Assembly (NCBI GenBank): GCA_024511395.1
Contig: JANELJ010000025.1
Coordinates: 1-12,874, forward strand
Source of the DNA: Gammaproteobacteria bacterium
Lineage (GTDB): Bacteria; Pseudomonadota; Gammaproteobacteria; GRL18
Length of the DNA: 12,874 nt
Direction: 5' to 3'
Positions within the stretch are counted from its first letter, which is position 1. Each line of letters starts with the position of its first letter. Under the pieces are notes generated by a model. The model saw nothing but the letters and a program-made list of their open reading frames with translations. It was not told the DNA's origin and did no database searches. Both the position numbers and the translations under genes were made by a program. Of this stretch, positions 1 through 5,442 are shown in pieces.

Positions 1-121
1 ATGTTGCAGTTTACATGAGGTATTACAACCTGGAAAGACTGCATTCAGCAAATGGTGATCAGTCACCAATTAACTATGAAAATTCTCTAAAAAAAGTATC
101 CGGTTGGACTTGACCAGTACA
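1..121 (+). mobile_element. Right end of an IS3-family insertion sequence (runs off the left edge)
   Basis: This is the 3' end of an IS3-type element, recognised from the transposase C-terminus at 3-113. The transposase stop (TGA, 111-113) lies within the presumed right terminal repeat. The element probably ends at the CA dinucleotide at 120-121, because the reading frame of a different (IS256-type) transposase resumes at exactly 122. IS3 elements usually end in CA and often have the stop codon inside the right repeat, which fits. The left end is outside the window, so neither the inverted repeat pair nor the 3-4 bp target duplication can be checked here. Confidence 0.7.
3..113 (+). CDS. IS3-family transposase (OrfB), C-terminal 36 codons only
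   Basis: Frame 3 reads V-A-V-Y-M-R-Y-Y-N-L-E-R-L-H-S-A-N-G-D-Q and continues SPINYENSLKKVSGWT before a stop. The string YYN-x-ERLHSA-N-G-x-x-SP-x-x-YE is the hallmark C-terminus of IS3-family OrfB integrase-like transposases, just after the last catalytic Glu of the DDE triad. The DDE residues themselves lie to the left of the window, so it cannot be told whether the copy is intact or broken. The frame is open to the left edge. The assignment to IS3 is strong; the subgroup is not determined. Confidence 0.82.
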   Translation, partial: VAVYMRYYNLERLHSANGDQSPINYENSLKKVSGWT

Positions 122-226
122 ATCCAGTCGGCTTCCAAAAAATGGACAATGCCCATCAGAAATTGGAAAGCAGCAATGAATCGATTTATAATCGAGTTTG
201 AGGAGCAGTTGGCTTCTTATATTTAA
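122..226 (+). pseudogene. IS256-family transposase, C-terminal fragment
   Basis: The frame starting at 122 reads I-Q-S-A-S-K-K-W-T-M-P-I-R-N-W-K-A-A-M-N and goes on RFIIEFEEQLASYI, with a stop at 224-226. The KKWTMPIRNW...AMNRF...FE pattern is the conserved C-terminal end of IS256/mutator transposases. The frame to the left of 122 belongs to the IS3-type element, so this copy is disrupted. No catalytic residue is present in the fragment and it should be inactive. What remains is too short to name a specific element. Confidence 0.78.
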
Positions 227-230
227 ATAA

Positions 231-260
231 GAGCGGATACACAGTTTAATTTACACTGTC
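231..260 (+). repeat. Probable right terminal inverted repeat of the IS256-family element
   Basis: The sequence lies five bases after the IS256-type transposase stop and ends in ACACTGTC at 253-260. On the other strand it begins GACAGTGTAAATTAAACTGT, which resembles IS256-family termini as I remember them. It holds a short internal symmetry, ACAGT and ACTGT nine bases apart. PilQ-coding sequence starts directly after base 260. The matching left repeat is outside the window, so this rests on position and resemblance. Confidence 0.6.
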
Positions 261-343
261 TTAATAGCAGAAAAGATGATAAAAAAGAACTGCTGATTTT
301 TATCACGCCTAAAATTATGAATGAAAATCTGACTGTCAGATAG
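261..343 (+). pseudogene. pilQ: 3' end of pilQ (type IV pilus secretin), separated from its 5' part by insertion sequences
   Basis: The frame from 263 reads N-S-R-K-D-D-K-K-E-L-L-I-F-I-T-P-K-I-M-N and then ENLTVR before a TAG at 341-343. K-x-ELLIFITPKI is the well-known last conserved beta-strand of secretins of the PilQ/GspD type, and PilQ normally lies directly upstream of aroK. The two bases at 261-262 (TT) would complete a Phe codon whose first base lies on the far side of the IS, matching the usual LF-K/N-S pattern. The same frame hits a stop at 219-221 inside the IS remnant, so this fragment has no start of its own. The rest of pilQ must lie left of the window, if it still exists. PilQ forms the outer-membrane pore through which the type IV pilus passes. 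Confidence 0.85.
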
Positions 344-364
344 ATATTTCATATCTACTTATTT

Positions 365-406
365 GCAAACAGGCTGGCTTATCTGTAGATAAGCCAGCCT
401 GTTTGC
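365..406 (+). terminator. Strong intrinsic terminator-like hairpin after pilQ
   Basis: The 20 bases at 365-384 are the exact reverse complement of 387-406, with only GT between them. In RNA this would fold as an 18-19 bp stem with a 4-6 nt loop. The GC-rich core (CAGGCTGGC) is followed by the T-rich GTTTCTATTCTT on the + strand, and the left side is also T-rich on the opposite strand, so it could stop transcription in both directions. It lies 22 bases after the pilQ stop and would isolate aroK from readthrough out of pilQ and the insertion sequences. Confidence 0.8.
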
Positions 407-446
407 GTTTCTATTCTTATAAAATTTATAAACTCCCGTTAATGAC

Positions 447-475
447 TTGAAAAACCACCTGTGTTTTGTCATATT
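447..475 (+). promoter_or_regulatory. Candidate sigma-70 promoter for aroK
   Basis: TTGAAA at 447-452 matches the -35 consensus at five of six positions. It is followed after exactly 17 bases by CATATT at 470-475, four of six for the -10 box. It lies just downstream of the terminator at 365-406 and about 40 bases before the aroK start, where a promoter is needed. The region is AT-rich, so a chance match is possible. Confidence 0.45.
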
Positions 476-514
476 AGTTCAAACTTTTAGCCGTTATTTG
501 GGATACTCGTCTAT

Positions 515-1042
515 ATGGGCATCAGCCTGAATCAGAATATTATTTTAATTGGTCCAATGGGGGCCGGTAAAACTACCATAGGCCGTCAAATTGCTCGTGT
601 ATTTAATTTTGATTTTTATGACAGTGATAGGGAAATCGAACAGCGAACAGGGGCTTCTATTCCCTTGATTTTTGAACTGGAAGGTGAAGAGGGTTTTCGT
701 AAGCGTGAACAGGATATTATTACGGAACTGACCAGTAAAAAGAAAATAGTACTGGCTACCGGTGGTGGTGCCGTTTTAAGAGAGGCCAATCAAAAAGCCC
801 TTAAAGCCTCAGGGACAGTGGTGTATCTATGTGCCAGTCTGGACGATCTGCTTGAGCGAACCTCTAAAGATAAAAACCGCCCCTTGCTGCAGACCGCTAA
901 CCCGCGTGAAAAATTACAAAACATAATAACCGAACGTGATCCCATTTATCGACAATTAGCTGATATAATACTTGAAACCAATAAAATGACGGTTCATACC
1001 GCCGTTAAACGCTTAGAGGAGTTAATTAGCGCTGAGCGTTGA
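515..1042 (+). CDS. aroK: Shikimate kinase I
   Basis: This cytoplasmic enzyme phosphorylates shikimate with ATP to shikimate 3-phosphate, the fifth step of the chorismate pathway. At 175 residues it has the normal length for the family. Visible motifs are the P-loop GPMGAGKT (13-20), the shikimate-binding Y-D-S-D around 35-38, Arg62 in FRKRE, the glycine motif GGG at 83-85, the lid arginine Arg122 in NRPLL, and Arg141 in ERDPIY. The ATG at 515 is the only reasonable start, since an in-frame stop lies at 488-490. The Shine-Dalgarno is weak (GGGA at 500-503, 11 bases away). Its last codons and TGA stop are made of the degenerate heptamer repeat that follows (GCTGAGC GTTGAGC...), which gives the ending S-A-E-R. 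It is followed by aroB after a 67-base spacer, presumably in one transcript. Confidence 0.96.
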   Translation: MGISLNQNIILIGPMGAGKTTIGRQIARVFNFDFYDSDREIEQRTGASIPLIFELEGEEGFRKREQDIITELTSKKKIVLATGGGAVLREANQKALKASGTVVYLCASLDDLLERTSKDKNRPLLQTANPREKLQNIITERDPIYRQLADIILETNKMTVHTAVKRLEELISAER

Positions 1043-1100
1043 GCGTTGAGCGCTGAGATTTATTTATTATCTGAACGCTGAATGCTGAACGCTGAACGCT
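1031..1100 (+). repeat. Heptamer repeat array 1 (degenerate), aroK-aroB spacer
   Basis: There are two blocks of the same seven-base unit. At 1031-1058 it reads GCTGAGC, GTTGAGC, GTTGAGC, GCTGAGA. After a 12-base AT-rich gap comes a block at 1071-1100 with units GCTGAAT, GCTGAAC, GCTGAAC and partial units at each side. The consensus GCTGAAC is the same unit, in the same orientation, as the two perfect arrays at 2222-2313 and 12766-12874. Variants with G for A or T for C are confined to this array, so it looks older or decayed. It covers the aroK stop codon and ends nine bases before the aroB ATG. Confidence 0.9.
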
Positions 1101-1109
1101 CTGTTTTTT

Positions 1110-2204
1110 ATGATTACATTAAATGTTGATTTAGGTGAACGCAGTTATCCTATTTTTATCGGGCAGGAGATTCTCGGTGATCCTGCTCTGTTATCACTCT
1201 ATATAGCGGGTAAGCAGGTTGTTGTTGTTACCAATGAAACAATAGCACCTTTGTATCTGGAAAAAACACTTAGTGGTCTGACAGACTATCAGTGTGAAAC
1301 GGTTATTCTGCCTGACGGTGAAGTTTATAAAACCTGGGAAGGCATTATGCCTGTTATTGACCGGCTTATGGAAAAGCAGTTTGATCGCCGGGTCACCCTT
1401 ATTACCCTTGGCGGTGGTGTTATTGGTGATATGACTGGGTTTGCTGCGGCTATTTATCGACGTGGTGTAAATTTTATCCAGATCCCAACAACCCTACTAG
1501 CCCAGGTAGATTCTTCCGTAGGCGGTAAAACCGGTGTAAACCATCCTCTGGGCAAGAATATGATAGGCGCTTTTCACCAGCCCCAGTGCGTTATTGCCGA
1601 TACCAATACCCTGAACACCCTGGACGAACGTCAACTCAGCGCCGGACTGGCAGAAGTGATTAAATATGCCCTCATCAACAGTCGCGAGTTTTTTACCTGG
1701 TTGTCTGACAATATATCACGACTGGTACAGAGAGAGTCGGAAGCGCTGGCCTATGCCATTGAATTTTCCTGTCAGGACAAGGCTGATATTGTCACTGCCG
1801 ATGAAAAAGAAGCCGGGCAAAGGGCCTTATTAAACCTTGGCCATACCTTTGGCCATGCCATAGAAACGGCACTGGGATACGGCAACTGTTTACATGGGGA
1901 AGCGGTAGCCATTGGTATGGTTATGGCCGCTGATTTATCCGTCAGGCACGGCTGGATAACTAATGAAGTACAGCAGCAAATCAGTACACTAATTAAACAG
2001 GCTAATCTTCCAGTGACTATTCCAAGAGATACCGATGCTCGTATTACTGCTGAGCAGTTTCTCAGCCTGATGGCCGGTGACAAAAAAGTACTGGACGGAC
2101 AATTACACCTGGTATTAATAAAAGAACTGGGACAAAGCTTTATCACAGCCGATTTTGACATAGACAAGCTAAACGAAACAATAAAAGCTTTTGCTACAGC
2201 CTGA
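1110..2204 (+). CDS. aroB: 3-dehydroquinate synthase
   Basis: AroB converts DAHP to 3-dehydroquinate, the second step of the shikimate pathway, using NAD and a divalent metal in the cytoplasm. The 364 residues match the usual length. Key signatures are the NAD-binding [11 protein letters not shown] (101-111), [20 protein letters not shown] (126-145) and [10 protein letters not shown] (149-158), and the metal ligands Glu182 (in AGLAEVIKY), His245 (NLGHTFGH) and His262 (LHGEA). The ATG at 1110 gives the expected N-terminus; an in-frame TGA of the repeat array lies at 1086-1088. Unusually, no Shine-Dalgarno is visible: the start follows the repeat array and CTGTTTTTT. It pairs with aroK in the usual aroK-aroB order and is followed by a spacer that is mostly heptamer repeat. 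Confidence 0.97.
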   Translation: MITLNVDLGERSYPIFIGQEILGDPALLSLYIAGKQVVVVTNETIAPLYLEKTLSGLTDYQCETVILPDGEVYKTWEGIMPVIDRLMEKQFDRRVTLITLGGGVIGDMTGFAAAIYRRGVNFIQIPTTLLAQVDSSVGGKTGVNHPLGKNMIGAFHQPQCVIADTNTLNTLDERQLSAGLAEVIKYALINSREFFTWLSDNISRLVQRESEALAYAIEFSCQDKADIVTADEKEAGQRALLNLGHTFGHAIETALGYGNCLHGEAVAIGMVMAADLSVRHGWITNEVQQQISTLIKQANLPVTIPRDTDARITAEQFLSLMAGDKKVLDGQLHLVLIKELGQSFITADFDIDKLNETIKAFATA

Positions 2205-2221
2205 AAAAATACCATAATAAT

Positions 2222-2313
2222 TGAACGCTGAACGCTGAACGCTGAACGCTGAACGCTGAACGCTGAACGCTGAACGCTGAACGCTGAACGCTGAACGCTG
2301 AACGCTGAACGCT
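2222..2313 (+). repeat. Heptamer repeat array 2: 13 perfect copies of GAACGCT, aroB-damX spacer
   Basis: Bases 2223-2313 are exactly 13 uninterrupted copies of GAACGCT, with one extra matching T at 2222. The array fills most of the 133-base gap between the aroB stop (2202-2204) and the next start (2338), leaving 13 bases before the Shine-Dalgarno GGAG at 2327-2330. As seven is not a multiple of three, 21 bases of + strand contain a TGA in every frame, so ribosomes cannot read through. The opposite strand (GCGTTCA) has no stop codon in any frame. The perfect identity of copies indicates recent expansion or ongoing homogenisation. Confidence 0.98.
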
Positions 2314-2337
2314 TTTAACCCTACATGGAGTTAACCT

Positions 2338-5172
2338 GTGCCGCACCTAGATAACCTTGGTCTGAAAGACAATCCTTTTAAAAAAAATAATGATTATCGT
2401 TATTATTATGCCGATCAAAATCGGGCTCAGATCATGGAAGCTACCGAACACCAGATAGAGTTTTCCAGTAATGTACAGGTTATTATCGGTGCCCAGGGTA
2501 TGGGTAAGTCACACTTACTAAATACTCTGGCACACCGCCTGGATAATAACTGGCGTATTGCCACAATTCAGGTTAATGAACAGGTAGACACTTTATCCTT
2601 AATCCATGAGATTCTGGAAGTCTTTGGCGGGAAGATAAAATCAGGTGAAGAGCTGCTTGAAGCCCTGGAAAATCAGTTAAGTGATATCCTGCAACTGGGT
2701 TTTAAACCGGTGCTGTTTCTGGATAATGCCCACCATCTTTCTGTTGATTCCATACGTTTTCTACTACAGCTCTCCCAGCAACAACAGGATGATAAACATT
2801 ATATTAAAATTGTCCTGTTTGCCGGTACGGAAATCACAGAGAGCCTGCAGTCATCTGAGTTCAGACCTTTTCGGGATGCTATTCATATTGCTCACCTGGA
2901 AGCACTGGATAAAGAAGGGGTTTCAGGTTATTTGAGACATAAACTGGCTATTGTCGGTTTTGATAGGGAATCGCCTTTTACACCCCGTATTATTGATAGT
3001 ATTTTTAAAGATTCTCAGGGAATACCGGAAAAAGTTGATTTTTATGCTAATAAATTTCTGGCCTCCAGCGGCAAGGCGGCAGACTACATTACCGAGGATA
3101 AATCAGGTACAACAGAGTCCGTGGCAGTACAGGATGAGGCATTATGGCAGGAAGCTGATATACAGGATGATCGTATTGAGCAGGCCGAACAACAGCTAAA
3201 TCGCCTGACTGAAAAATTTGATGAAATCGAGAAACTGACAGAACCGGCTTCCCATAACGGGGATTTTAATGAAAGTAAAGAGGACAGCTATAATTCTGAG
3301 GTGCCTGATTTTTTAAGCTCCATTGAAGAAAATGAACCGCCTCAACCAGCTTCTGTTTTATCCCGCATGATGATCCCCGGTGCTGTTGTTGCTATTGTCG
3401 TAGTGGCGGTAGTTGTCATTTTTAGCGTTTTTAATCATTCGTCAGATTCGACACAAAGTAAGCAGTTGACTGAAGCAGAACAAATAGAATTACTTCCCCT
3501 GGAACTACCGGTACAAAATGATAATTCGGTAGTCAATAATACCGAGGAACAGAACGCTTCATCCACACAGTTTGATGCCGATTCAGTTAAAAATAAGGAA
3601 ACGAAAAAGGAATTAAATGCACCAGTTCCCATGCAGGAAAAAACTATTGCACAGGAAGTTAACCAGCTTCCGGAATTGTCTGAACCAGTAGATACCTCTA
3701 AACCGCTTCTGGTTGAAAAACCAGAGCAGAAGAAAGTGCAACAGAAGGCAGAAACCGCTGCTAGTAAATCCTTATCAGATCAGACTGCAGCCCAGAATTC
3801 GAATAATGCTATGCAGGTCGAACCTTCATCGGTTGCAGGCATTCCAGAACTTAAATCTGTAGAACCAGAACCGGTTATTGGCTCCAATAAGCGCCAGACT
3901 ATTACTATTCTCGGCCGTAAGCTTCAGCCGAACAGCCGACTCATTGTCTCTTGGGGAGAAAACAGCAAGACTTTTTCAGCGAATCTGACACCGGATCAAT
4001 GGCATTATATTAATAGCAATAAAGTAAAACTGCAGTTGACTACCGGTATAGAAACGCAGACCTGGCAGGTAATTGCAGAAAACCCTGGAGGGCAGCGCTC
4101 CAGTGAGCTTGTTTTTGATGTAGTTAAACCTTTTATTGCTAGTATGGCAATAAAAGCCATTGCACCTGAGCCTGTTGTAGGCAGTAATAAACGTCAGGTT
4201 ATTACAATTAAAGGACAGGGGTTTACGCCAAAGACAGTCATAGAATTAAAATGGGATAAAAATAATAAACATTTTTCATCCAGTTTATTGCCTGAGCAGT
4301 TTAAATATATCAGTAGCAATGAAGTTCGTCTGTATATTACAACAGGTACCCAGGAAAGAAAGTGGAAAGTAACGGCAAAAGAGCCTCAAAGCGGGGCAAC
4401 AAGCCATTTTTCATTTACAGTAAGAAATCAGCTTAAAGAAAAGCAGAAAACTAAAATCGCCAGCACACCGGTTTCCTCTCAAATTAAACAGGAGTCGTGG
4501 ATTAGCCAGCAGCCGGACAGTGCTTATACTGTTCAGTTATTCAGCTCCTACGAACAGCAGGCGATTGAACGATTTGTTCAGAAATATGCTTTGCAGGGTA
4601 ATATTGCCCGTTTTGTCAGTCAAAGGGATGGAAAAACCTGGTTTAGCCTGATTTACGGTTCATTTGCAACAAAACCGGCGGCAGAAAAGGCAGTTTCAGG
4701 ATTAAATCCGCAATTGCGTAAAACCAAGCCCTGGATAAGAACATTTGCCAGTATTAAATTGCAATTAGCGGAAAATAAAAAGACCGCTGCTACAGTAAAT
4801 TCCAAAATCACTAAAGCCAGACCTGATTCAGTGCCAGTAAATAGTTCTGGCTCTGTCTCTAAAGCTGTTTCTAAAACAAAAGACGAAGCTTGGATATGGA
4901 CTCAGAGTCCGGACGATTATACCCTGCAGCTGGTTGCCTTAAGCAATGAAAGCAGTATTAAAGCCTATATCTCCAGATATCATCGGGCTGATCAGGCTGT
5001 GTATTTTAAATACATAAAAAACGGTAAGCCCTTATATATTCTTATTTACGGAAGCTATGTGAAGAAGTCTTCAGCAGAACAGGCTGCACAGCAACTGAAA
5101 GGCAAAATTTCCGGCAGTAAACCCTGGATCAGACGTTTTTCTGATATCCACAATATGATGACAGTTCAATAA
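2338..5172 (+). CDS. damX: DamX-type cell-division protein: ATPase, one membrane span, two Ig-like repeats, two SPOR domains
   Basis: The GTG start at 2338 is supported by GGAG at 2327-2330, seven bases away. The 944-residue product has, in order, several parts. First is an ExeA/AAA-like ATPase with P-loop GAQGMGKS (51-58) and Walker B-like VLFLDNAH (125-132), where Asn follows the Asp in place of the usual Glu. Then come a charged, possibly coiled segment (~275-300), a single hydrophobic span (~347-366), a polar Glu/Gln/Ser-rich linker (~367-500), two homologous beta-rich Ig-like repeats (~505-597 and 604-695) each with PEPV-x-GSNKRQ, and two SPOR-like domains (~728-805 and 859-937) each with YT-x-QL, LIYGS and KPWIR-x-F. 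SPOR domains bind denuded septal peptidoglycan. The topology implies a cytoplasmic ATPase and a periplasmic C-terminus. DamX-type genes are typical after aroB. E. coli DamX, as I recall, is about 430 residues with one SPOR domain and no ATPase; ATPase-bearing versions occur in other gammaproteobacteria. The Ig-like pair and SPOR duplication are unusual. The gene name is by position and SPOR/ATPase content. Confidence 0.85.
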   Translation: MPHLDNLGLKDNPFKKNNDYRYYYADQNRAQIMEATEHQIEFSSNVQVIIGAQGMGKSHLLNTLAHRLDNNWRIATIQVNEQVDTLSLIHEILEVFGGKIKSGEELLEALENQLSDILQLGFKPVLFLDNAHHLSVDSIRFLLQLSQQQQDDKHYIKIVLFAGTEITESLQSSEFRPFRDAIHIAHLEALDKEGVSGYLRHKLAIVGFDRESPFTPRIIDSIFKDSQGIPEKVDFYANKFLASSGKAADYITEDKSGTTESVAVQDEALWQEADIQDDRIEQAEQQLNRLTEKFDEIEKLTEPASHNGDFNESKEDSYNSEVPDFLSSIEENEPPQPASVLSRMMIPGAVVAIVVVAVVVIFSVFNHSSDSTQSKQLTEAEQIELLPLELPVQNDNSVVNNTEEQNASSTQFDADSVKNKETKKELNAPVPMQEKTIAQEVNQLPELSEPVDTSKPLLVEKPEQKKVQQKAETAASKSLSDQTAAQNSNNAMQVEPSSVAGIPELKSVEPEPVIGSNKRQTITILGRKLQPNSRLIVSWGENSKTFSANLTPDQWHYINSNKVKLQLTTGIETQTWQVIAENPGGQRSSELVFDVVKPFIASMAIKAIAPEPVVGSNKRQVITIKGQGFTPKTVIELKWDKNNKHFSSSLLPEQFKYISSNEVRLYITTGTQERKWKVTAKEPQSGATSHFSFTVRNQLKEKQKTKIASTPVSSQIKQESWISQQPDSAYTVQLFSSYEQQAIERFVQKYALQGNIARFVSQRDGKTWFSLIYGSFATKPAAEKAVSGLNPQLRKTKPWIRTFASIKLQLAENKKTAATVNSKITKARPDSVPVNSSGSVSKAVSKTKDEAWIWTQSPDDYTLQLVALSNESSIKAYISRYHRADQAVYFKYIKNGKPLYILIYGSYVKKSSAEQAAQQLKGKISGSKPWIRRFSDIHNMMTVQ

Positions 5173-5174
5173 GC

Positions 5175-5207
5175 GTATAAGTAACGATGGCACTCTGTTA
5201 CTTATAC
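5175..5207 (+). other. Stem-loop just after the damX-like gene
   Basis: GTATAAGTAAC at 5175-5185 is perfectly complementary to GTTACTTATAC at 5197-5207, an 11-bp stem with an 11-base loop. It begins three bases after the stop codon (TAA, 5170-5172). The stem is AT-rich and is followed by CAGCC, not by a T run, so it is not a classical intrinsic terminator. It may protect the 3' end of the upstream message or work with Rho. Confidence 0.5.
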
Positions 5208-5242
5208 CAGCCATGATACCCTCTTCTCGGCATTTCCATATC

Positions 5243-5271
5243 TAGACCAAATCCTTATGACAGGGTATAAT
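5243..5271 (+). promoter_or_regulatory. Probable sigma-70 promoter for gltBD
   Basis: A perfect -10 box TATAAT lies at 5266-5271 with TAGACC (four of six to TTGACA) at 5243-5248 and the ideal 17-base spacer. Transcription would start near 5278, giving a leader of about 165 bases before the gltB ATG at 5443. It lies after the damX-like gene and its stem-loop, so glutamate synthase probably has its own transcription unit here. The promoter overlaps an ATG at 5257 that would otherwise extend gltB, which argues against that start. Confidence 0.6.
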
Positions 5272-5292
5272 GTCTGGCTCTTTCGACCCTGT
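5260..5292 (+). promoter_or_regulatory. Inverted repeat around the gltB -10 box (possible operator)
   Basis: ACAGGGT at 5260-5266 and ACCCTGT at 5286-5292 form a perfect 7-bp inverted repeat separated by 19 bases. It brackets the -10 hexamer and the predicted start point, a position where a repressor could act. The right half lies in the transcribed leader. No known consensus (such as Lrp or NtrC) is recognised, and an inverted repeat this short can occur by chance. Confidence 0.25.
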
Positions 5293-5432
5293 ACGGCTGA
5301 AATAAACCTTCTTTTTGTCTGGTTAAAGGCTGTTTACCCGGCTAAAGGCTTTTTTTCTGGTAAATGCCTAGAAGAAGAATACGACTCGAAAAGCGGGTTG
5401 AGGCGTTTTAATATTCACAATTTCTATCAATT

Positions 5433-5436
5433 GAGG
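5433..5436 (+). promoter_or_regulatory. Shine-Dalgarno that fixes the gltB start
   Basis: GAGG at 5433-5436 lies six bases before the ATG at 5443, an ideal spacing. The upstream in-frame ATG at 5257 has no ribosome site and sits between the -35 and -10 boxes of the likely promoter. The 62 codons between them (rich in Phe, Leu, Cys) do not resemble GltB N-termini. Confidence 0.75.
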
Positions 5437-5442
5437 CCTGTA

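Larger units (their letters stand above)
122..260 (+). mobile_element. Right-end remnant of an IS256-family insertion sequence, interrupted by the IS3 element
   Basis: The segment contains the last ~34 codons of an IS256-type (mutator-like) transposase (122-226) followed by a terminal-repeat-like sequence (231-260). Its left boundary coincides with the probable end of the IS3-family element, and its right boundary with the point where the PilQ reading frame resumes. This is the pattern expected from IS3 inserted into IS256 that had itself inserted into pilQ. The rest of the IS256 element should lie to the left of the IS3 element, outside the window. Confidence 0.72.

Noticed and set aside
1772..2215. 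Minus-strand open frame of 147 codons antisense to aroB, extended by the stop-free array 2
   Set aside because: It lies inside a clear aroB gene and its openness beyond 2215 is a by-product of the repeat having no stops on that strand; no ribosome site or recognisable domain.
2222..2313. CRISPR array
   Set aside because: The repeat unit is seven bases with no spacers; it is a simple tandem repeat, and no cas genes are present.
5257..5442. In-frame N-terminal extension of gltB by 62 codons
   Set aside because: The ATG overlaps a likely promoter, has no ribosome site and the residues do not resemble GltB; ATG 5443 has an ideal GAGG and gives a normal propeptide before Cys34.
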